From: Sphingobacteriales bacterium
GTDB taxonomy: Bacteria; Bacteroidota; Bacteroidia; Chitinophagales; Chitinophagaceae
DNA length: 40,126 nucleotides
Assembly (NCBI GenBank): GCA_900299255.1
Contig: OMJB01000029.1
Coordinates: forward strand, 1 to 40,126
Direction of reading: 5' to 3'
The notes beneath the pieces are model-generated. The model was not told where the DNA came from. It saw only the letters and a program-made list of their open reading frames with translations, and searched no databases. Below, in pieces: positions 1-8,184 of the stretch. The position numbers and the translations under genes were made by a program. Each line of letters opens with the position of its first letter. Positions within the stretch are counted from its first letter, which is position 1.

Positions 1-446
1 AACTAATCAGAAAAGCAGACGAAAAAGGGGTCACCATTCACCTGCCGGCCGACAGTATCATTGCTGATAAATTTGCAGCCGATGCCGCTACTTCTTCTGC
101 GCTGAGCTTAGAGATTCCTGCCGGATGGATGGGGCTGGATATAGGCAATATGGCCATAGATCATTTCAAAAAAGTGATTAGCCAGTCCAAAACCATTCTT
201 TGGAACGGGCCGATGGGTGTATTTGAAATGGATAAATTCCAACATGGCACCAAGGCTATTGCCGAGGCTGTAGTAGAAGCTACCAAACATGGAGCCTACT
301 CATTGGTAGGTGGGGGCGACAGTGTTGCGGCTGTCAACAAGTTTGGCTATGCCGATAAAGTAAGCTATGTATCAACCGGCGGCGGTGCAATGCTCGAGTA
401 TTTTGAGGGCAAGGAACTGCCCGGTATTGCAGCCATCAGCAAATAA
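1..446 (+). CDS. pgk: Phosphoglycerate kinase, C-terminal part (5' end outside window)
   Basis: Phosphoglycerate kinase makes ATP from ADP and 1,3-bisphosphoglycerate in glycolysis, in the cytoplasm. The frame is open from base 3 and ends with TAA at 446, giving about 147 C-terminal residues. They carry the family landmarks GWMGLDIG, the [11 protein letters not shown] motif of the nucleotide-binding domain, [12 protein letters not shown] and the closing [19 protein letters not shown] stretch. The N-terminal substrate-binding domain lies upstream of the window. A DUF1684 gene follows after 16 bases and could be co-transcribed. Identification is firm. Confidence 0.97.
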   Translation, partial: LIRKADEKGVTIHLPADSIIADKFAADAATSSALSLEIPAGWMGLDIGNMAIDHFKKVISQSKTILWNGPMGVFEMDKFQHGTKAIAEAVVEATKHGAYSLVGGGDSVAAVNKFGYADKVSYVSTGGGAMLEYFEGKELPGIAAISK

Positions 447-462
447 TTACTGCCCGAGACAC

Positions 463-1059
463 ATGCGGTTTACTATTATTATATGCCTGGTATTGGCCAG
501 TGTGCATACTCTGCTGGGGCAGTCGTATGCCGAGGGTATTGAGCAGTTTCGTGCCAAATATGTTGCCGAACTGCTGGCCGAAAAACGGCAGCCGGTGAAA
601 CCATTGCAGTCTAAGTACATCAACTTCTATCCACCTGATCATCAATATGCTGTGATGGCTACCTTTACCGAAACTCCAGGAAGCAAACCCTTTATGGTAC
701 CCACCCACAGCGGCAAGAACAAATCCTTCAGGGAGTATGGCGCACTGCATTTCAAACTGGGCACCGACACCTTTACACTGCACGCTTACCAGATGGTGAA
801 CATGCTCTCAGACATCACCGCTCAGGATGAACTCTTTATCATGTTTAACGACGAAACCAACTATGAGACCACCTATGCCGGAGGCCGCTACATAGACCTC
901 TCTGTGAAAGACATACATGACGGAAAAATAGTGCTTGATTTCAACAAATGTTATAATCCTTATTGCGCTTATTCCGAAGGATTCTCCTGCCCCATCCCAC
1001 CCGCCGAGAACCACCTGCACACCTCCATCTTAGCCGGGGAGAAGATGTTTTTGCATTAA
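463..1059 (+). CDS. DUF1684 domain-containing exported protein
   Basis: A 198-residue protein of the DUF1684 family, whose function is not established. The N-terminus (MRFTIIICLVLASVHTLLGQ) is a signal peptide, so the product is probably exported. Family hallmarks follow: PTHSGKNKSFREYG, ETTYAGGRYIDL, the LDFNKCYNPYCAYSEGFSCP segment with its conserved Cys, and PPAENHLHTSILAGEK at the end. I chose the ATG at 463, 16 bases after the pgk stop, because the signal peptide starts there. An upstream in-frame start at 367 would lie inside pgk and add a non-hydrophobic extension. The reading frame is intact. Confidence 0.88.
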   Translation: MRFTIIICLVLASVHTLLGQSYAEGIEQFRAKYVAELLAEKRQPVKPLQSKYINFYPPDHQYAVMATFTETPGSKPFMVPTHSGKNKSFREYGALHFKLGTDTFTLHAYQMVNMLSDITAQDELFIMFNDETNYETTYAGGRYIDLSVKDIHDGKIVLDFNKCYNPYCAYSEGFSCPIPPAENHLHTSILAGEKMFLH

Positions 1060-1316
1060 AAAAAGTTCGATAACGAACAGGTTCAACTAGAATCATTACA
1101 GGGGTCGAAGAGGATTGAAGGGAGAAATTTCGTGAGAATTAGCACTCAGCGAGGTAGATTTTCGTTCTTGTCATTGTTGCGCTTTCGTGAGAAAAACTTG
1201 TAACTTATAACCAATAATTGTACTTACCATACCAAGTGTAGGATAAATTAGCCCGACTATAGGGGCATAAAAAGGATTGTGGACGTACCAAGAATACTAA
1301 CCTAAAACACATCAAA

Positions 1317-1910
1317 ATGAAAAGAAACTTCATGAGTCTATTTTTAAGTTTGACTTTTTGCATTGCATTTGCGCAGACAAACGCAGACCATTCCAATCAT
1401 TTGACCTTTAAAGGCGTTCCGCTCGATGGAACACTTGAACAGTACATTGTTAAAATGAAACAAAATGGATTTAAACACTTAACTACAAAAGATGGGACTG
1501 CAATACTGCAAGGTGATTTCGCAGGTTATAAAGATTGTCATGTTGGTGTTTCAACATTAAACAAGAGTAATTTGGTTCATAAAATTGGGGTAATCTTTCA
1601 AGACCAAGACACATGGTCAACACTATCAGGGAATTATTTTGACCTAAAACAGATGCTAACTGAGAAATATGGCAAACCATCTAATGTGGTAGAAAAATTT
1701 GAGAGTAAGTTTAAACGAGAAGACGACGCTTCTAACATGTATGAAGTGAAATTCGACCGTTGCAAGTATTTTTCCATCTGGGAAACCGATAAAGGAAGTA
1801 TTCAGCTTACAATTGACCACAACGGTGTAACAAGTTGCTTTGTTAAACTATTATACTTTGATAAAATTAACAGTGCGACAGTAAAGAAGCAAGCGATAGA
1901 CGACCTTTAA
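1317..1910 (+). CDS. Small exported protein of unknown function, AT-rich gene
   Basis: A 197-residue protein with a signal peptide (MKRNFMSLFLSLTFCIAFAQ). The mature part starts with LTFKGVPLDGTLEQYI, contains ILQGDFAGYKDCHVGVST and EKYGKPSNVVEKF, and ends FDKINSATVKKQAIDDL. I recognise this general pattern from uncharacterised exported Bacteroidota proteins but cannot assign a function. The gene is clearly AT-richer than its neighbours. It sits alone between about 260 and 190 non-coding bases, unlike the tightly packed genes nearby, which would fit horizontal acquisition. There is no obvious operon partner. Start: ATG right after an A-rich leader. Confidence 0.8.
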   Translation: MKRNFMSLFLSLTFCIAFAQTNADHSNHLTFKGVPLDGTLEQYIVKMKQNGFKHLTTKDGTAILQGDFAGYKDCHVGVSTLNKSNLVHKIGVIFQDQDTWSTLSGNYFDLKQMLTEKYGKPSNVVEKFESKFKREDDASNMYEVKFDRCKYFSIWETDKGSIQLTIDHNGVTSCFVKLLYFDKINSATVKKQAIDDL

Positions 1911-2104
1911 TATCCATATTTGCGGCAATGGTTGGTGTCATTACCTTTCCGGCAAAACACCACTGCATATAACAAGAAATACATTGAAGCGAGCGGAACC
2001 CAATTATCACCCGGTACCACAGCAGTTAATTCTGTTTGATTGAACAGGCACCAGACAGTTAGAAATAACTCTGTACTTTTACCTTGATCATCAATTTTCC
2101 GGCA

Positions 2105-2611
2105 ATGACTATCAACACAAAAATCACAGAACAGGATTATACCCGCCTTATGTTCACCATAACCTACCGCAAACCCATTATGATATTCCTCAGCATTATC
2201 GGGCTGTTGAACCTCACGCTGGGGGCACTTGTAGCGGCCGGGGTTAACATTCCCACCGGCGATATGGGCGCCTATCCCACACTTATTTTCGGGCTGATCA
2301 TTACCCTGGTGTTACCGTTTTCGGTGTATTCGTCATCAAAAAAAGCTTTCGCGGGCCACCTCCGCCTGCACGAGCAGATCGCCTATACTTTTAACAACGA
2401 AAAGATAATTACCGCCGGAGAATCATTCAATTCAGAGTTGGACTGGAGCAAAGTTTTCAAAATAGAAGAGCTGAAACAGTTCTTTATCATCTATCAGACA
2501 CCACAGGCGGTAAACCTGATTCCCAAGGCCAGCCTCACCGGGCTGCAGCAAAACGAATTGCGGTCTATATTGAGGAGCGTATCAATTGCGGGCACTAAGA
2601 AACTCTGGTAA
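2105..2611 (+). CDS. Small membrane protein with YcxB-like C-terminal region
   Basis: A 168-residue protein with two N-terminal membrane segments (about residues 27-50 and 61-80) and a soluble C-terminal part with the pattern of YcxB-type proteins: YTFNNEKIITAGESFNSELDW, then FKIEELKQFFIIYQTPQ and LIPKASLTGLQ. The family is membrane-bound and its function is unknown. ATG at 2105 is preferred to an in-frame TTG at 2084. It is convergent with the next gene, and a hairpin lies between them. The gene stands alone. The family call is by pattern and moderately sure. Confidence 0.75.
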   Translation: MTINTKITEQDYTRLMFTITYRKPIMIFLSIIGLLNLTLGALVAAGVNIPTGDMGAYPTLIFGLIITLVLPFSVYSSSKKAFAGHLRLHEQIAYTFNNEKIITAGESFNSELDWSKVFKIEELKQFFIIYQTPQAVNLIPKASLTGLQQNELRSILRSVSIAGTKKLW

Positions 2612-2632
2612 AATGTATCCTATATGGTGCAT

Positions 2633-2673
2633 AAAAAAAGAACAGGCTGTGGGTAAAAAGAACCAGCCTGTTC
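2633..2673 (-). terminator. Rho-independent terminator for the minus-strand gene ending at 2695
   Basis: A perfect 10-bp stem: GAACAGGCTG at 2640-2649 pairs with CAGCCTGTTC at 2664-2673. Read on the minus strand, the stem is followed by seven T residues (A-run 2633-2639). It ends about 20 bases after the stop of the 2695 gene. It may slow plus-strand transcription too, but there is no T-run on that side. Confidence 0.85.
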
Positions 2674-2694
2674 TCTATATATCACAACCGTTTA

Positions 2695-3300
2695 TTATTC
2701 CAAAGTAACCGTTACATTCTCAATTGTAATAGGAGCAGATTCCGGTTTTTGTGGAATGATTGTTACATCAAACTTATTTTTGTCTAGTGCTTTGGTGGCT
2801 AGGAATTCATCAGTCAAATCAAAAACGAACTCTTTGGTACCAGTTGAATTCATCCCCATGGCTCCACCCATACCATACATCATCATTCCTGCATCGAAGA
2901 AATTCATTGATCCGGCAAAATAATCACTGGCGACATCTGGCTTAGCGCCAGCTGGTAAATTAATATAAACCTGATATCCCCAAATTGGCTCTTCCTTAAA
3001 AGAGACTGTCACTGTAACATATGCTTTTTTCCATTTCGGAGCCGCTGTCTTGTGCATTTTTGTTTTTACAGGAGCTGCTTCAACAGAGATTATTTCGGCT
3101 TTTTTGCCAATCAGTTTGCCTATTTTCTTGTTAACAAGTGTATCGGCATGCAACGGAGCTGCCACCAGCTTAGCTTTTTCTTCTTTGGTTGGCTGGCATG
3201 GCGTATCGTCATAATCATAGTCCAGATCATAAATGACCTTCTTTACCTGATCAACATTGTACCGTACAGAGTCACCCTTCTCGTTGAAGCACAAATACAT
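2695..3300 (-). CDS. Tyrosinase C-terminal (DWL/KFDV) domain fragment, catalytic domain missing
   Basis: A 201-residue open frame resembling the C-terminal region of plant-type polyphenol oxidases and their bacterial relatives. YLCFNEKGDSVRYNV matches the DWL domain. WGYQVYINLPAG, DYFAGSMNF, FDLTDEF, KNKFDVTIIPQ and ITIENVTVTLE match the KFDV domain, which covers the active site in the full enzyme. The copper-binding tyrosinase domain that should precede it is absent. Upstream (3301-3407) only about 36 sense codons in another frame separate it from the stop of the GH3 gene. There is no signal peptide and no convincing ribosome-binding site. I read it as a 5'-truncated remnant. Whether it is expressed is unknown. 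Confidence 0.6.
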   Translation of the reverse strand: MYLCFNEKGDSVRYNVDQVKKVIYDLDYDYDDTPCQPTKEEKAKLVAAPLHADTLVNKKIGKLIGKKAEIISVEAAPVKTKMHKTAAPKWKKAYVTVTVSFKEEPIWGYQVYINLPAGAKPDVASDYFAGSMNFFDAGMMMYGMGGAMGMNSTGTKEFVFDLTDEFLATKALDKNKFDVTIIPQKPESAPITIENVTVTLE

Positions 3301-3407
3301 CCAGGGATGGGCTTAACCTCGTCCGTTGTTGCCTTTACACCGTTTGCCAAATTGATTCTGATAGTTCTGGAGGCACTGCCGGCGTTATAATACAACCAGA
3401 TAAAAAA

Positions 3408-4928
3408 TCAGGAAGAGGAAACAATGTACCGTAGCATCTGTTCCAGGTAAGTTCGCTCATTGGAGAGCCGTGGAATCTTGTTTTGCCCACCTAGTTTGCC
3501 CTTGTCTTTGAGCCATTTTTTAAAACCGTCTTTGGGCATCTGGTGGACTATCGGCATCCGCAATGCCATGTCTTTGTGGCGCTTAGCTTCATAATCAGAA
3601 TTGATTGCCTGCAAAGAAGTGTCGAGCAATGAAGTAAAAGTTTCGAGCGGCACTGGCAGGTATTCAAATTCTATAATCCACTCGTGAGCACCTGTATTTT
3701 CACCGGTCATATACACCGGCGCAGCAGAATAGTCAACAACCACGGCACCAGTCTCAGCACATGCAATAGCAATTGCATTATCAGCATTGTCTACGATCAG
3801 TTCTTCACCAAATGCATTTATAAAATGTTTCAGCCTGCCGGTTACTTTTATTCTGAATGGCGAACGGGATGTAAATTGTATCGTATCTCCAACAAGGTAC
3901 CGCCATAGCCCTCCATTAGTACTGATCACCAACGCGTAGTTCTTATATAACTCAACTTCTTTAAGTGTTAGCGTTTTAGGGTGTTCTGCACCGTACTCTT
4001 CCATGGGCATGAATTCGTAAAAGATGCCGTGATTAAGGAAAAGCAGCATTCCTTCTTCATCTTCCCTGTCCTGTGCGGCAAAAAAGCCCTCCGACGCATT
4101 GTACGTCTCCCTGTATGCCATTCTGGGCGATGGAATGAACTGTTCAAACTGCCTGCGGTAAGGCGTAAAATTCACACCTCCATGAAGGTATAATTCAAGG
4201 TTGGGCCAAATATCCAGCAGATTGTTGGTACCAGTAATTTCAAATATCCGCTTTATAAGCACTATGGTCCACGTCGGCACACCGGCTATATAGGTCACAT
4301 TTTCTTTTATAGTGCTATGCGCCATCCGCTCTATTTTCTCTTCCCACTCATTCATAAGCGCTATAGACAGCTCCGGAAGGCGGAACAATTGTCCGGCAAG
4401 TGGCATATTTTGTAGCATTACTGCCGAAATATCGCCAAAGAAAGAAGCCGCATTCATCTGGTTAATCTGATGGCTGCCACCAAGCACAAGGCATTTGCCC
4501 GATGTAACATCACTTTGCGGGTTCTCAAGCAGGTATAGTGCCAGCGCATCCTTCCCTGCCCTGAAATGTGTATCATCCAGCGACTCTTTACTTACCGGTA
4601 TGAACTTACTTTTGTCGCTGGTAGTGCCGCTCGACTTGGCAAACCACGTTATGGGAGATGTCCATAAGATATTCTGGGAACCCTCAAATATGCGCTGAAT
4701 GTAGGGTTTTAGCGACTCATAATCATTGATAGGAACATCTTTTTGAAATTCAGCTATATTATCTATTCGCTCAAAGTTGTATTTCTTGCCGTATTCAGTA
4801 AACTGCGCCGACCCGATCAGGTGGTTGAATACTTGTTGCTGAGTATCTATCGGGTTGTGCATAAAGTTATCAATTGCGCTCTGGCGCAACTTGATAAACC
4901 CTTTAAATGCCGGACTGATTATGCTCAT
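3408..4928 (-). CDS. GH3 auxin-responsive promoter family protein (acyl-adenylating enzyme)
   Basis: A 506-residue member of the GH3 family. Plant members adenylate carboxylic acids and join them to amino acids. The role of the Bacteroidota homologues is not known. Visible adenylation motifs are the phosphate-binding loop SSGTTSDKSK (residues 99-108), YNASEG (276-281) and TNGGLWRYLVGD (337-348). A C-terminal subdomain follows, with FINAFGEELIVDN. Length is normal for bacterial members and the frame is intact. The ATG at 4928 lies about 30 bases downstream of a TACCTTTG -7 box. No substrate can be inferred from the neighbours. Confidence 0.92.
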   Translation of the reverse strand: MSIISPAFKGFIKLRQSAIDNFMHNPIDTQQQVFNHLIGSAQFTEYGKKYNFERIDNIAEFQKDVPINDYESLKPYIQRIFEGSQNILWTSPITWFAKSSGTTSDKSKFIPVSKESLDDTHFRAGKDALALYLLENPQSDVTSGKCLVLGGSHQINQMNAASFFGDISAVMLQNMPLAGQLFRLPELSIALMNEWEEKIERMAHSTIKENVTYIAGVPTWTIVLIKRIFEITGTNNLLDIWPNLELYLHGGVNFTPYRRQFEQFIPSPRMAYRETYNASEGFFAAQDREDEEGMLLFLNHGIFYEFMPMEEYGAEHPKTLTLKEVELYKNYALVISTNGGLWRYLVGDTIQFTSRSPFRIKVTGRLKHFINAFGEELIVDNADNAIAIACAETGAVVVDYSAAPVYMTGENTGAHEWIIEFEYLPVPLETFTSLLDTSLQAINSDYEAKRHKDMALRMPIVHQMPKDGFKKWLKDKGKLGGQNKIPRLSNERTYLEQMLRYIVSSS

Positions 4929-4960
4929 GCTTTATTCTGATTCCCCTGATTGAATTACTG

Positions 4961-4968
4961 CAAAGGTA
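4961..4968 (-). promoter_or_regulatory. Bacteroidota -7 box upstream of the GH3 gene
   Basis: TACCTTTG on the minus strand, an exact match to the Bacteroidota -7 consensus TAnnTTTG, 32 bases before the GH3 start codon. No clear -33 TTTG sits at the usual spacing, so this is a half-supported promoter. Confidence 0.45.
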
Positions 4969-5053
4969 AAGTATTGCAAATTGAGGGGTAGGTATTTACT
5001 AAATATTCACACAAAAATGACAAAATATTGCAAAACCATAGTGGCCGCCTTTT

Positions 5054-7042
5054 CTACTTCGCATTCTTCGCCTTTTCTCTTATTCCCGCAGCAAATTCAG
5101 GTTTCGGAGTGTTGCCGGTGGCTATGGCAATATCGAGGTAATAGAGGGCACGTTTTGCATCTCCTATTCCGTCGTATGCTACACATAAATTATTAGAGGC
5201 TGCCTTCCTCGTATCTGCATTATTGAATTTTACCGCAATCTCCCAGTCAGCAATTGCAGACTCCACAAAGCCCTTGCTATACAACGCCACACCTCTGTAA
5301 AAATAGAAAAACGGATTATTGGTATTGAGCTTCAGCAACATATTGTATCTACTCAATGCCGCATCAAATGCCTGCCGCTGCACTGCCAGAAAACTACTAT
5401 CGGACATGATCTGCTCCGATTTGGGGTTTAGCTGACAGGAAATCACATAATCCTTCAGCGCTTTAACTGTATCTCCTATCTCCAGAAAAACCAGCGACCT
5501 GTCGAGATAAGTTTTATATACATTATTCTGTTCATCCAGCGACCTGTCAAACAGCTCCATTGACTTCTGATAATCCTTTTTCGCGGCATATATCACAGCC
5601 ATTCGTTCAAGCACCTTGGCATCTGCCTGACGCACAACCAGCAACACATCGTAGTCTTCCAGTGCCTTGTCCAGCTCTCCTTTTTCGAGATAATAGTTAC
5701 CACGCCACTTATAAGAGAGTGCTGCAATACCTGTATTTTTACCATCGTGCGGCTGGTCAGGGTCTTTCTTAAAAGGATATTTCTCGATAGCATCTGTAAG
5801 CAACGATTCGGAATCATGCCATACAAATGTGCGCTGATAACAGCCATATGCCAGCCCTCCCGATGCTAATAACAGCAGCCCAAGCAAAGCCATTTTTGCT
5901 GCAGGGAATCTCTTTCTCACCTCATTGAGCAAGTAAAACAACAGGAACAATAAACCAAAGTAGGCCACATATGAATAACGGTCGGCCATAATAGCAGCAC
6001 CGACAGATACAAACTGAAGGATAAACATGACATTAGCCACAAAGTATCCAATACCAAAAGCCACCACCGGGAAGTATTCGCGTTTCTTTGTCCAGGTATA
6101 CCAGAGTGGCAATGCTATGCTGGCGATTGCAAATAGCGGTGCGAAGTAAAATACCTGATGCAAATACCCTGAAGTATACCTGAAAGGGTAAGGATAAAAA
6201 GTGGATAGATAAGTAGGATTGAACAGCTTGGATATATACATCATGTAGCCGTAACCCGCATACATAATTCGTTCAAATATTGATAGTGTATTGAAAGCAG
6301 CTATTGCACCGGTTTTATTTTGCGTATAAAACGCCATGGACCCACACACCAGCGAGGCCAGAAAAAATATAATTTTCTCTGCTATCAGTCGTTTGCTCCA
6401 GGTTCTTTTCAGCAGCACATCCAGGCACAATATTGAAAATGGAAAAACAACCGCCATTGGTTTAGACAGGCACGATGCCACAAACAACAGGAAAGTAACC
6501 GCATACCACACCCATTGTTTTTTATCCTCATTAATGTACCGCAGATAGGTGTGCATCCCAGCAAAATAAAAGAATGCATAAAGTACATCTTTACGCTCCG
6601 CTATCCATGCCACAGACTCTACATGCATAGGATGTACCCCGAACCATAATGCCCCCAAACCCGCAATAAATAATATACTGGTGTCATCTGCTTTCAGCCT
6701 CCTGCACAGTGCTGCCATCAGAAAGAAAACCAAAATGACATTTGCAATATGAATAAAGATATTCGTTAAATAGTACCCCCTGGGATCCAGCTGCGAAAAA
6801 TGATAGTTGACTGCCAGCGATAGCATGCACAGCGGGTGGTAGTTGTTCTTTGTAATATCCTCCGTGAATATCACTTTCAGATTCTCTTTGGAAAACGAAG
6901 TGATATACTTATCATGTGTTACATAAAAATCGTCGTCCCAGTTGGTAAACTGGTTATACTGTGTGTACTGGAAACAAATAAAAGTTACAACACAGATAGC
7001 GCCCAGTATGAGCAGTTGCCTTGATAAAAACGACAGTTTCAT
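5054..7042 (-). CDS. TMTC-like multi-pass membrane glycosyltransferase-type protein with C-terminal TPRs
   Basis: A 662-residue protein with about ten membrane segments followed by tetratricopeptide repeats (about residues 445-655). The N-terminal half has the layout of GT-C/TMTC proteins: WDDDFY (residues 35-40) on the first extracytoplasmic loop, YHPLCMLSLAVNY (68-80), then HPMHVESVAWIAERKD (137-152) and LSKPMAVVFPF. Eukaryotic TMTC proteins are O-mannosyltransferases. For bacterial homologues the activity and lipid-linked donor are inferred. The start at 7042 (MKLSFLSRQLLILGA) precedes the first membrane helix. A farther upstream TTG would add 14 residues before the promoter is cleared. 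It stands as a single gene with its own promoter. Confidence 0.85.
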   Translation of the reverse strand: MKLSFLSRQLLILGAICVVTFICFQYTQYNQFTNWDDDFYVTHDKYITSFSKENLKVIFTEDITKNNYHPLCMLSLAVNYHFSQLDPRGYYLTNIFIHIANVILVFFLMAALCRRLKADDTSILFIAGLGALWFGVHPMHVESVAWIAERKDVLYAFFYFAGMHTYLRYINEDKKQWVWYAVTFLLFVASCLSKPMAVVFPFSILCLDVLLKRTWSKRLIAEKIIFFLASLVCGSMAFYTQNKTGAIAAFNTLSIFERIMYAGYGYMMYISKLFNPTYLSTFYPYPFRYTSGYLHQVFYFAPLFAIASIALPLWYTWTKKREYFPVVAFGIGYFVANVMFILQFVSVGAAIMADRYSYVAYFGLLFLLFYLLNEVRKRFPAAKMALLGLLLLASGGLAYGCYQRTFVWHDSESLLTDAIEKYPFKKDPDQPHDGKNTGIAALSYKWRGNYYLEKGELDKALEDYDVLLVVRQADAKVLERMAVIYAAKKDYQKSMELFDRSLDEQNNVYKTYLDRSLVFLEIGDTVKALKDYVISCQLNPKSEQIMSDSSFLAVQRQAFDAALSRYNMLLKLNTNNPFFYFYRGVALYSKGFVESAIADWEIAVKFNNADTRKAASNNLCVAYDGIGDAKRALYYLDIAIATGNTPKPEFAAGIREKAKNAK

Positions 7043-7053
7043 AATTTCAAACG

Positions 7054-7085
7054 GAAAGATATTGCCAAATGTTTGTTCTAACAAA
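7054..7085 (-). promoter_or_regulatory. Promoter of the TMTC-like gene, overlapped by a perfect inverted repeat
   Basis: On the minus strand TTTG (7082-7085), 20 bases, then TATCTTTC (7054-7061; one mismatch to TAnnTTTG). The start codon follows 12 bases later at 7042. The -33 box and spacer are covered by a perfect inverted repeat at 7071-7086. Confidence 0.5.
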
Positions 7086-7086
7086 C
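7071..7086. repeat. Perfect inverted repeat, possible operator
   Basis: GTTTGTT (7071-7077), a 2-base centre CT, then AACAAAC (7080-7086). It has no T-run on either side, so it is unlikely to be a terminator. Its position over the -33 region of the TMTC-like gene would suit a repressor site. It could be chance. Confidence 0.45.
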
Positions 7087-7117
7087 CCGACCTGTAATTG
7101 CCTGGCCCAAACTTGGA

Positions 7118-8008
7118 TTATTGAAAGCCAAGCCCGAATTTTTTCCAGGTCTTTGTGCTTTTGTTAAGTGGCTCCATAATGCCCGCATTAGGGTCAGCAG
7201 GCCGGGTTCCTCCCCCACCCGTCTGCATACCGAAGCCCATACCACCTACGCCAAAACTCATGGCTGGCCGGGGCCGGCTTGCACTGGTATTAGAGCTACC
7301 GGCACCCACAATTTGTGCGTCGTCAGCACCCGGTTCCTGTCCGGTTGTTTCTATACAGATACTCAGTGCCCTGCCTTTATCTGCTCTCGTAAGTTCTGAT
7401 TTATAATAAAAAGACTTGAAAGGTATCACAGCTTCCCATACCAGTTCATTATCAGCATCTAATGCCATATGGACCTTTACACCACACGAGTCAGTCTCAC
7501 CAACCGGGTACTGCAGATTACATGCCTTAAATCCCTGAAGTGAGTATTCGGTCGCTTCTTTCATCGCTTCGGCTACCCTGTCTTCCAGCATTATCCTCAC
7601 TTTGTCCGGCCCGGTGCCATACATATTGGGCCTGCGCTTCCCTTTTGTTTTGTTTTTGTCTTTCTCCTGCGGGATGGGATAATTGATTGCTGTTTCTTCA
7701 TTTTTCTCAGCCTTTCTGTCTATCCAAACGGTAAGACCGCCCTGTAATATCTTTAGCTGTGTGGCAAGGTCACCCGTCTCAATAACTATATATAGATTTT
7801 CCTTGTCATTAGAAATCGCGTACCCTAGCATTGCCTTTTCGTCATAATCGGGGTGTGGCAACGGCCAGTCATTGTTTTTTCCATCAACTGTAATTGGCAC
7901 CGGCTGCCAGTTGCCGGGCAATCTTTCAGCCGTCTTTTTCGAGGCACTGCATGATGCCATACCCAGACAAACAATCAAAACAAATACAATGTGATTCGGT
8001 TTTTTCAA
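7118..8008 (-). CDS. Lipoprotein of unknown function with CBM9/DOMON-like region
   Basis: A 296-residue protein. From the TTG at 8008 it begins MKKPNHIVFVLIVCLGMASC, a lipoprotein signal peptide with the lipobox Cys at residue 20. The early mature part (PITVDGKNNDWPLP, then YAISNDKENLYIVIETGD) resembles CBM9/DOMON-like beta-sandwich proteins, which often bind sugars or other ligands. That is an inference. The tail is rich in Gly, Pro, Met and Phe (about residues 250-285). I reject a start at 8122: it is also TTG, lies inside the terminator of the upstream gene, and would bury the signal peptide 50 residues in. Confidence 0.75.
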   Translation of the reverse strand: MKKPNHIVFVLIVCLGMASCSASKKTAERLPGNWQPVPITVDGKNNDWPLPHPDYDEKAMLGYAISNDKENLYIVIETGDLATQLKILQGGLTVWIDRKAEKNEETAINYPIPQEKDKNKTKGKRRPNMYGTGPDKVRIMLEDRVAEAMKEATEYSLQGFKACNLQYPVGETDSCGVKVHMALDADNELVWEAVIPFKSFYYKSELTRADKGRALSICIETTGQEPGADDAQIVGAGSSNTSASRPRPAMSFGVGGMGFGMQTGGGGTRPADPNAGIMEPLNKSTKTWKKFGLGFQ

Positions 8009-8120
8009 CTCACTGATTTTTGGTTTGATAAACTTACTGCTTTTTAAAAAATTGCCTGCCGACCATTTTGTTAAAAATATTCCCTTTCCTTCGGGCAACT
8101 CTGAAAAATGTTTGTTGTAC

Positions 8121-8151
8121 AAAAAAATAAAGTCCCGAAATATCAGGACTT
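8121..8151 (-). terminator. Rho-independent terminator of the ABC-F gene
   Basis: A 9-bp stem with one G-T pair: 8143-8151 pairs with 8130-8138 around a 4-base loop. On the minus strand a T-rich tract follows (A-rich 8121-8130). It lies about 35 bases after the stop at 8185. Confidence 0.88.
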
Positions 8152-8184
8152 CACTTCAAATAATATTGCACAAACAATTCAATA

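Noticed and set aside
367-462. Upstream start of the DUF1684 gene inside pgk
   Set aside because: The signal peptide begins at the ATG at 463, just after the pgk stop.
1065-1078. GTTCG-ATAA-CGAAC inverted repeat after the DUF1684 gene
   Set aside because: Only a 5-bp stem with no T-run in the right orientation; too weak to call a terminator.
1965-2070. Possible integron attC-like site
   Set aside because: ATATAAC and GTTAGAA are only approximate core sites and the sequence between them shows no paired arms.
3052-3390. Plus-strand open frame of 112 codons
   Set aside because: Shadow of the tyrosinase fragment on the other strand; Phe/Leu-rich and without family features.
8009-8122. N-terminal extension of the lipoprotein to a TTG at 8122
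   Set aside because: The extension runs through the ABC-F terminator and would put the lipoprotein signal peptide 50 residues from the N-terminus.
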